DNA of 19,533 nucleotides. Origin: JAGOTP01 sp964359565. GTDB lineage: Bacteria > Patescibacteriota > Patescibacteriia > 2-12-FULL-60-25. The notes beneath the pieces are model-generated. The model worked only from the letters and a program-made list of their open reading frames with translations, was not told where the DNA came from and did no database searches. Shown piece by piece: positions 15,043-19,533 of this stretch (positions within the stretch are counted from its first letter, which is position 1; the number at the start of each line of letters is the position of its first letter). The translations under genes and the position numbers were made by a program. The DNA is taken from the NCBI GenBank assembly GCA_964359565.1, contig CAYHTN010000023.1, forward strand, positions 1 to 19,533. The letters are read 5' to 3'.

Positions 15043-15432
15043 CTAATTAATGACATCCTGGATCCAGGTTACTTGTTCTTTGGGAGTTCCGGGCAAAAAG
15101 ATGGTGATAACGTCAAACTGAAAGGCTCGAAGAGATGTGAATGACTGAGCCGCGATCCAAGCCTCTGCTGTGGCCCGTAAATGTGCTAATTTTTGCCTTG
15201 TAACAGCCTCTTCTGGTGCTCCATAGGTCCACGTTCTTCGGGTTTTTACCTCTACAAACCGGATTTCCCTACCTCGCTCCACGATCAAATCAATTTCTCC
15301 CGCGCGCGAACGCCAGTTCCGGGCCAAACAGACAAAGTCTTTTTCCACTAAAAAGGCCGCTGCGCGTTCTTCGCCCAAGCGGCCCAAGACCTGTCGTGGA
15401 TTATTTTTTGGGCTTTGGGAGCCATTTTTCAT
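15043..15432 (-). CDS. yraN: YraN / UPF0102 family nuclease-like protein
   Basis: A 129-residue protein with the family pattern: GRLGEERAAAFLVEKDFVCLARNWRS (17-42), GEIDLIVERG (45-54) and RFVEVKTRR (58-66). The Asp of GEID and the Glu-x-Lys of EVK match the PD-(D/E)xK nuclease core, and the length fits the usual 115-130. YraN proteins are widespread; their role is poorly defined and usually linked to DNA processing. The start is set at ATG 15432, overlapping the preceding gene by 32 bp. A longer frame to 15504 would overlap it further and adds no homology. It is last in a minus-strand cluster and ends 33 bp before the GT4 promoter, with no terminator visible. Confidence 0.9.
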   Translation of the reverse strand: MKNGSQSPKNNPRQVLGRLGEERAAAFLVEKDFVCLARNWRSRAGEIDLIVERGREIRFVEVKTRRTWTYGAPEEAVTRQKLAHLRATAEAWIAAQSFTSLRAFQFDVITIFLPGTPKEQVTWIQDVIN

Positions 15433-15835
15433 AAGAATGTCGAGCCCGCTCTTCTGCTTGTCCTGCCGGAACATCCTTGAGGAAGCGTTTGGTGGCACGC
15501 GCAATCAACCAGGCGAAAAGGACAAACCAGACGATGTACCACACACGCATTCCGAGGACTGGGACCGTCTGCCACGTCATCGCGTATAAATAGAGTCCGA
15601 CGATGCCGGCCCATAGTACGATGATTCCAAGAGATCGGATCGCAACACGAGCTTGCTTTTGCAGTCCCTTGGCTAAACGTGCATACAAGGTGATCCCGAC
15701 CCCGGCACAAAGAATCGCGATCATGATCAGCAAAAGGATCTTCGCGAGTACGGGAACGAGCGGAAGCGGGTATAAACGAAACCAATATCCAAATGTAAGC
15801 AAAGAAGGAAGTGTCATAGATTCGGCCCTATTCAT
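15401..15835 (-). CDS. Small membrane protein, three predicted transmembrane segments, unknown function
   Basis: 144 residues from ATG 15835 (MNRAESMTLPSLLTFGYWF...). Hydrophobic stretches are PLVPVLAKILLLIMIAILCAGVGITLY, SLGIIVLWAGIVGLYLYAMTW and VWYIVWFVLFAWLIARA. A basic C-terminal tail (RFLKDVPAGQAEERARHSYEKWLPKPKK) is probably cytoplasmic. I do not recognise a family. The start is ambiguous: a TTG at 15859 overlaps the upstream methyltransferase stop as TTGA, and ATG 15817 is also possible. It sits in the same tight cluster as the methyltransferase and overlaps yraN by 32 bp. Confidence 0.65.
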   Translation of the reverse strand: MNRAESMTLPSLLTFGYWFRLYPLPLVPVLAKILLLIMIAILCAGVGITLYARLAKGLQKQARVAIRSLGIIVLWAGIVGLYLYAMTWQTVPVLGMRVWYIVWFVLFAWLIARATKRFLKDVPAGQAEERARHSYEKWLPKPKK

Positions 15836-15855
15836 CTCATAGCGAGCGACAATCG

Positions 15856-16455
15856 TCAACGATGGAGCGGATGAGAAACCTGGAGCACCTCTGCCTGCAA
15901 TGGTTCGAGTTTACGACGAAAAAGTAGGGCGTAGTGACAATCCCCGGCCGTAAAAGCTTCGACTTCTTCGAGACACGCATCCTTGAAACAGCGACGAGCG
16001 TCCGCAAGAGATAAGCGTTGCGCATCGGCGGGACCGATCACAGTCTTCCCTTTTTCCCATTCGATACACAGCATGAGACCCCCTGGCTTTGTGAGACGAA
16101 TCGCCTCTTGAACCAACCCTTCACGGTTCTGACTTAAGAATAAATTATTAATAATCAAGGTCAGATCTAACGACCCATTCGCAATCCGCGTCGCATGCAC
16201 GACTTCGATATCAGACCAGATCGGATACACATTCCAATATTGATCATGTTTTGCTGTACGTTCAACGGCGTGCAAGGCCGTCTTTAAAATATCAACCGCG
16301 TAGACACGGCCATCTCCGCCGACAAGTTGCGCTGCTGGAAAAACAAAATGACCCTGACTTCCACAACCCAAATCTGCCACAAACCAACCACGTCGCGTGC
16401 CGACCCGTTCGAGAATTTTGAAAGGATTCAGAAGCTCGATCCCGTGACGTGCCAT
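15856..16455 (-). CDS. Class I SAM-dependent methyltransferase
   Basis: A 199-residue cytoplasmic protein with the Rossmann methyltransferase motifs in order: motif I VADLGCGSQG (26-35), the acidic ribose-binding residue in VYAVDI (Asp55), motif II SLDLTLIINNLFL (95-107), and LTKPGGLMLCIEW (121-133). The pattern resembles UbiE/Methyltransf_31-type small-molecule methyltransferases. The substrate cannot be inferred. The N-terminus ARHGIELLNPFKILERVGTRRG is typical of similar CPR methyltransferases. It starts 6 bp after the stop of the small membrane protein at 16462 and the next gene starts within or just after its stop, so it is in an operon. No Shine-Dalgarno is visible. Confidence 0.88.
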   Translation of the reverse strand: MARHGIELLNPFKILERVGTRRGWFVADLGCGSQGHFVFPAAQLVGGDGRVYAVDILKTALHAVERTAKHDQYWNVYPIWSDIEVVHATRIANGSLDLTLIINNLFLSQNREGLVQEAIRLTKPGGLMLCIEWEKGKTVIGPADAQRLSLADARRCFKDACLEEVEAFTAGDCHYALLFRRKLEPLQAEVLQVSHPLHR

Positions 16456-16461
16456 AGAAGG

Positions 16462-16710
16462 CTAGCGAGTACTAAAGAGCTGCCCAAGGGTTGCGTTTAA
16501 GAATGCATCCCACAAATCGGTGGCCACGATAAATCCAATCAGCGAGACGACGATCCCTAATAGCTTATAGAACATGGTCGACCCTCCCAAATGCTGCTCG
16601 GCCCAGTCAATCGGACCTAAAAAGTCGAGCACGTCGCGTGTACGCAAGACGAAAAAGACGCCAACCGCAGCAATCGCGATTCCAATCAAGAGTTGAACAA
16701 TAAAGGACAT
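16462..16710 (-). CDS. Small two-transmembrane-segment protein, unknown function
   Basis: 82 residues: MSFIVQLLIGIAIAAVGVFFVL forms the first membrane helix, a polar loop RTRDVLDFLGPIDWAEQHLGGS follows, then FYKLLGIVVSLIGFIVATDLW is the second helix. The short length, clean helices and 6-bp spacing to the methyltransferase support a real gene. I associate similar short 'LG.idWAE..lg..t...k..G' proteins with Parcubacteria but cannot name a function. Confidence 0.75.
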   Translation of the reverse strand: MSFIVQLLIGIAIAAVGVFFVLRTRDVLDFLGPIDWAEQHLGGSTMFYKLLGIVVSLIGFIVATDLWDAFLNATLGQLFSTR

Positions 16711-16797
16711 ACGTACATGAACAGAAAATTCTAAAGACGTTCTTAGTTTAGCAGAAAAACAAACTGTCGTCCCAGACCAGCATGTCTATACCACGCG

Positions 16798-17886
16798 CTA
16801 CTCCTCCCCTCCTCCTGCCGTGCCGTTCGAACCAAGATCCTGCGCACGACTACGTTTCAGCCAACCGATACGACCAAGAGGAAGAGATTGCTTCATAATA
16901 TCAATAATCTCCATTTCTGAAAGACGCGTAGGAGTCATTCCTTGAGGGAAAGCTCCGCCATTCTGAATGGTGTTTGCGGCATCGTCGTAATACCATTCTT
17001 CGATCTCAGCCATACGACCCGGTCTCTGAAGACTTTCCGTATCGTCCGTGATCCTTACACCTTTTTTCTCCGCTTCGGCTAAACGCAAAGCCTGAATTAA
17101 AGGACGCATATCAATACTGCGAATTTGCTTGGTAATGATATTCGTGTGCCCCGTTGTTCGCTTCTGCACGACAATATCTTTCTTTTTTACGGCACGAATA
17201 AAACTCGCAAAACCAATATCATAAGATTCGAGAGAGACACCCGCGAGCTCAGCAGGCCCTTGTATAGCACTAAATGAAAGGATCTTTCCTTCTTTCTGCA
17301 ATCGATCCCATTCGTTTGGCAGGCCTACCATTCGATGAAACTCCGCTCGTACATGAACCGCCACCAGCTCTAATGCAATTCGCAACACTCGTTCTGGTTG
17401 CTTGCTATATTCTCGATTCATGAGCATCAAAAGATTCGGCACGCTAAAGGCCCGATCAAGCGGATCATCACTTAATACTCCGACGCCCTCGATATCATTT
17501 CTTTTCGCCCAAGATAAGACCTTCTTTAACGCAACATGCGTATCGATATTTAAATATTTTGCAATCACCGTCGAGAGACATTCAACGCGTCTTCCTATTT
17601 TCTCATTCGCGGCATGATGATCGAACAACCCATGACCAATATCCAATAAGAGCGTCCCCTCTTTTTCTAATTGTTTTGAATCTTGATCTTTTGGAATGAT
17701 CAACCAAAATTCAATCGGTGCTTGCCGGATTCCTGGAAAAAGCTTTTCTCCGAATGACTGAAGAAGATAGAGACCCGCTGCCGTGTCCGGCTGGATTTTA
17801 GGATACATGACTATCCGTTTAATCGGTCGTGGCACGCGAGGATAGTCCGCAAAAATATCAATAGAAGGAGCAGAAATATCAGGCAT
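16798..17886 (-). CDS. DHH-like / MYG1-like putative metal-dependent hydrolase
   Basis: A 362-residue protein. The N-terminal part has IVMYPKIQPDTAAGLYLLQSFGEKLFPG (25-52), a degenerate version of the HxDxDA...L start of DHH-type phosphoesterases. It is followed by a beta-strand and LLLDIGHGLFDHHAANEKIGRRVECLSTVIAKYL (79-112), in which DIGHGLFDHH strongly resembles the DVGG.yDHH motif of MYG1/UPF0160 and DHH proteins. AKRNDIEGVG (127-136) may give a further metal-binding Asp. Known relatives are manganese- or zinc-dependent phosphodiesterases and exonucleases. The first motif lacks the usual histidines, so activity is uncertain. The C-terminus is an unstructured acidic tail (GSNGTAGGGEE). It is upstream of the small-membrane-protein/methyltransferase cluster, separated by 87 bp. 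Alternative: a conserved CPR protein with a non-catalytic DHH fold. Confidence 0.65.
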   Translation of the reverse strand: MPDISAPSIDIFADYPRVPRPIKRIVMYPKIQPDTAAGLYLLQSFGEKLFPGIRQAPIEFWLIIPKDQDSKQLEKEGTLLLDIGHGLFDHHAANEKIGRRVECLSTVIAKYLNIDTHVALKKVLSWAKRNDIEGVGVLSDDPLDRAFSVPNLLMLMNREYSKQPERVLRIALELVAVHVRAEFHRMVGLPNEWDRLQKEGKILSFSAIQGPAELAGVSLESYDIGFASFIRAVKKKDIVVQKRTTGHTNIITKQIRSIDMRPLIQALRLAEAEKKGVRITDDTESLQRPGRMAEIEEWYYDDAANTIQNGGAFPQGMTPTRLSEMEIIDIMKQSLPLGRIGWLKRSRAQDLGSNGTAGGGEE

Positions 17887-17939
17887 AAAATAGTGGTTTG
17901 AAGTGTATCACGCAGAAAAAAAAGAGGCACGGACCGAGG

Positions 17940-17992
17940 AGCGCGAGAGGCGCGTGGTACGTGCGTGGGAGAGACAGCGCGAGAAGCGCGTG
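17940..17992. repeat. Imperfect direct repeat, two copies at 36-bp spacing
   Basis: AGCGCGAGAGGCGCGTG (17940-17956) and AGCGCGAGAAGCGCGTG (17976-17992) differ at one base. Each can form a small GCGC-CTCTC-GCGC type hairpin. They lie in the 142-bp gap between the GC-rich orphan gene and the DHH-like gene. An A8 tract (T8 on the minus strand) at about 17925-17932 follows downstream on the minus strand, so the stretch might act in termination. Confidence 0.6.
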
Positions 17993-18028
17993 TTGTTACG
18001 TGAGACCGTTCAGAAGCGTGTCGTAAGA

Positions 18029-19234
18029 CTACAGCTTCTCGAGCACGATCTGGGCCTGGCCGGGGCCCCGCATGACGATCGCCCCCGCGGGCGCCTCCTG
18101 GTTGGCCGAGAGGAGGTAGAGGCGGTGCGTGGGCTTGGGGCCGCTGCGCTCGACCATGTTCCCGTTGACGTAGAACCGAGGAACAGCCTTGTTCTTGGAC
18201 GGATCGCTGCTGTGCCGGTACTCGTGGACGCGGACCTTGACCTCACCGCGGTACACACCGGTCAGAGGAGTGTCCCGAGAAGCAAGATCGAAGAGGTTGA
18301 ACTTGATCCCGCCGACCTCGGCCACCCTGTGTTCCTTGCCCTGGAAGTAGCCGAGTCGCGCGAAGAGTTGGGGGTTGAACTCCATGATGGCGACGAATTT
18401 GAGGCTACCGTCGCGCTTCGAGTTCTTGGACTCCCAGACCCACCCCGCAGGGCGCTTGGCCGAGATGGTACGAGAGGTCGCAGTGGTCTTGATGCCGCCG
18501 CCGGTGCGGTGGATTTGGATCCCGCCCTTCGCGACCCCACCTTCCACGTCCTCCAGCCACTGCCGTTTCCGCCGAGGGCCGTCGCGGTCCGTGCAGTAGT
18601 AGCCCGCCAGGTCGATGACCGCGTCGCCAGGGCAGCCGAGGTAGCGGCCGCGGTTGCCGATGACCTTCCGTGGGTCGATGGCGGCGTGCGCCACGGTGTG
18701 GTCTGCCCGGCGCAGTTCGTCGATCTCCGCCGCGAAGGCGGGGACAGCGTCAACGACGTTGGAGGCGAGAGCGTCCGCACCGCTCTCAGCCGCTCGTGCG
18801 GCGAGGCGTCGGTCGCGGTCCACCATCCACCCCCCCATGGCGGGGGCGAACTCGATGGTCCCGGTGAGAACGAGGAGGGGAAGCGCGTCCTCATCGTCGA
18901 CGTACTGCAAGAGGTCGGCGGCCGACTCCTTGCTCGTGCCCTCCGCGAGGGAGACGACGACGTAGGGAACCTTGGGACCGTTCAGCCCCTCGGGGAGGCG
19001 CACGAAGGCGATCTGCGTGGTCGGATTATGGATCACGCTCGTCACCTCGATACTCACCTGCTGACCGATGAACGGCTGAAAGTCCGTGTCATAGGCGGCC
19101 TGGGTGGGCCCGAACACGATCAGGCACTTGTCGGCGAGCTTGTTCGAGTATTCGGCGTGCTCGAGGAGCGCCCCTTTCGACGACTCATCGAGGGCGACGA
19201 TCACTGACCCGGCTACGATCTGCGGACGCTTCAC
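18029..19234 (-). CDS. Hypothetical protein in a GC-rich island, no family recognised
   Basis: 401 residues from GTG 19234. I do not recognise it. There is no signal peptide or membrane segment. The N-terminal half is mixed alpha/beta (QIVAGSVIVALDESSKGALLEHAEYSNKLADKCLIVFGPTQAAYD...). The middle has an Ala/Arg-rich helical part (RDRRLAARAAESGADALASNVVDAVPAFAAEIDELRRADH), then RGRYLGCPGDAVIDLAGYYCTD with two cysteines. The C-terminal part is basic and beta-rich, ending PGQAQIVLEKL. GTG 19234 is 10 nt after an AGGAG, whereas the in-frame GTG 19243 is only 1 nt from it, so 19234 is preferred. Base composition is far richer in G+C than the neighbours (41 of 60 in 18541-18600 against 23 of 60 in 6781-6840), so it may be acquired. 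A strong promoter and structured leader support the minus strand over the long opposite-strand ORF. Confidence 0.65.
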   Translation of the reverse strand: MKRPQIVAGSVIVALDESSKGALLEHAEYSNKLADKCLIVFGPTQAAYDTDFQPFIGQQVSIEVTSVIHNPTTQIAFVRLPEGLNGPKVPYVVVSLAEGTSKESAADLLQYVDDEDALPLLVLTGTIEFAPAMGGWMVDRDRRLAARAAESGADALASNVVDAVPAFAAEIDELRRADHTVAHAAIDPRKVIGNRGRYLGCPGDAVIDLAGYYCTDRDGPRRKRQWLEDVEGGVAKGGIQIHRTGGGIKTTATSRTISAKRPAGWVWESKNSKRDGSLKFVAIMEFNPQLFARLGYFQGKEHRVAEVGGIKFNLFDLASRDTPLTGVYRGEVKVRVHEYRHSSDPSKNKAVPRFYVNGNMVERSGPKPTHRLYLLSANQEAPAGAIVMRGPGQAQIVLEKL

Positions 19235-19244
19235 GATGTTCACG

Positions 19245-19267
19245 CTCCTGCGCTCAACAGAGCGCAG
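19245..19267 (-). promoter_or_regulatory. Hairpin overlapping the Shine-Dalgarno of the orphan gene
   Basis: An 8-bp stem (19248-19255 with 19260-19267, core GCGCTC/GAGCGC) has a 4-nt loop. On the minus strand the Shine-Dalgarno AGGAG (19249-19245) begins inside the closing end of this stem, so folding would partly hide it. This is a possible translational control element. Confidence 0.55.
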
Positions 19268-19311
19268 CCTTTACACTTGAGAGGGTTGTGGTTGTTTTGC
19301 GGAGCGTTGGG

Positions 19312-19372
19312 GCTTCCGCGGCTCTGTTTGGGTTAAAGAGGCTTGTTTTAGCCAAAACAGAGTCACGGAAGC
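19312..19372 (-). ncRNA. Structured 5' leader hairpin of the orphan gene (candidate cis-regulatory RNA)
   Basis: A 61-nt nested structure. GCTTCCG/CGGAAGC (19312-19318 with 19366-19372) and CTCTGTTT/AAACAGAG (19322-19329 with 19355-19362) stack through a 3x3 junction that can partly pair. Inside, GGCT/AGCC (19340-19343 with 19350-19353) closes a 6-nt loop. It lies within the predicted 5' leader that runs from about 19405 to 19234. I cannot match it to a known riboswitch class. It might instead be an independent small RNA. Confidence 0.5.
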
Positions 19373-19411
19373 ATTCAGACACTTTTCTCGCATGTTTTGA
19401 AGGAACATACA

Positions 19412-19440
19412 AATATACCCCTTTTTGGGGCTTTTGTCAA
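19412..19440 (-). promoter_or_regulatory. Near-consensus sigma-70 promoter with palindromic spacer
   Basis: Minus strand -35 TTGACA (19440-19435), 17-bp spacer, -10 TATATT (19417-19412, 5 of 6). The spacer contains CCCC-AAAAA-GGGG (19418-19430), an inverted repeat that could bind a regulator. The predicted start near 19405 leaves a leader of about 170 nt before the orphan gene. Confidence 0.75.
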
Positions 19441-19485
19441 TCCAGCGCTTAACAGAGCTAAAAAACGGGAATTTGGAGGGTTGAA

Positions 19486-19524
19486 AAGGGGGTTTTAGGG
19501 TCTTGAGGCTGCGACCTCCCCCTT
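19486..19524. other. Hairpin at the window edge, possible terminator
   Basis: AAGGGGG/CCCCCTT (19486-19492 with 19518-19524) encloses GGTC/GACC (19499-19502 with 19513-19516). It may end a transcript arriving from beyond the window. No U-run is clear on either strand and no gene is visible to the window end. Confidence 0.35.
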
Positions 19525-19533
19525 CCCTCCTCT

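Noticed and set aside
17903..19207. A 434-codon plus-strand ORF opposite the orphan gene
   Set aside because: Its composition (Arg, Val, Glu, Asp and His-rich without domain order) is typical of antisense reading of GC-rich coding DNA. The promoter, Shine-Dalgarno and leader all favour the minus strand.

Overview
The window looks like a scaffold from a Candidate Phyla Radiation (Patescibacteria / Parcubacteria-group) bacterium. Three things suggest this. The large exported protein carries an N-terminal module (motifs such as GDLIK..GPAVYYY and KRYVFPNE) and a C-terminal FVWSDRSE...DW tail that I associate with CPR surface proteins. The sigma factor is followed by a DUF5667-type membrane protein. 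The O-antigen-ligase-like protein has the WWGNQERMNGL motif. Many starts also lack a good Shine-Dalgarno. No rRNA, tRNA, CRISPR array, transposase or integrase was found. Taxonomy is inferred from recalled family features, not from a search.

Layout. (1) 1-3785 is surface-glycan biosynthesis: a truncated glycosyltransferase on the minus strand, diverging from a plus-strand operon of an NAD-dependent sugar epimerase/dehydratase and two GT4 glycosyltransferases. (2) 3718-7368, minus strand, holds an O-antigen-ligase/polymerase-like membrane protein with a TPR tail and a GT-C-like membrane glycosyltransferase. It converges on region 1 with a 68-bp coding overlap. (3) 7369-7646 is an intergenic stretch with a 123-bp near-perfect palindrome abutting a strong terminator. 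(4) 7647-13603, minus strand, is a cell-surface block: an ECF-like sigma factor (interrupted by 10 Ns that are probably a scaffolding artefact), a DUF5667-type membrane protein, and a 1302-residue secreted modular protein that is probably an S-layer or major surface protein. (5) 13787-14968 is a single GT4 gene with its own promoter. (6) 15043-17886, minus strand, is a housekeeping cluster: a DHH/MYG1-like hydrolase, two small membrane proteins, a SAM methyltransferase and a YraN/UPF0102 nuclease-like protein. (7) About 17900-19533 is a strikingly GC-rich island with one unrecognised 401-residue protein, a near-consensus promoter and a highly structured leader of about 170 nt.

Together the genes read as cell-envelope construction (sugar nucleotide, glycan chain, chain transfer or ligation, surface protein) plus a sigma/anti-sigma-like switch that may control the surface layer. 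The most unusual parts are the orphan GC-rich gene with its structured leader, the long palindrome downstream of the surface-protein gene, and a start-stop (AUG-UAG) element with the only good Shine-Dalgarno just ahead of the sigma-factor start.
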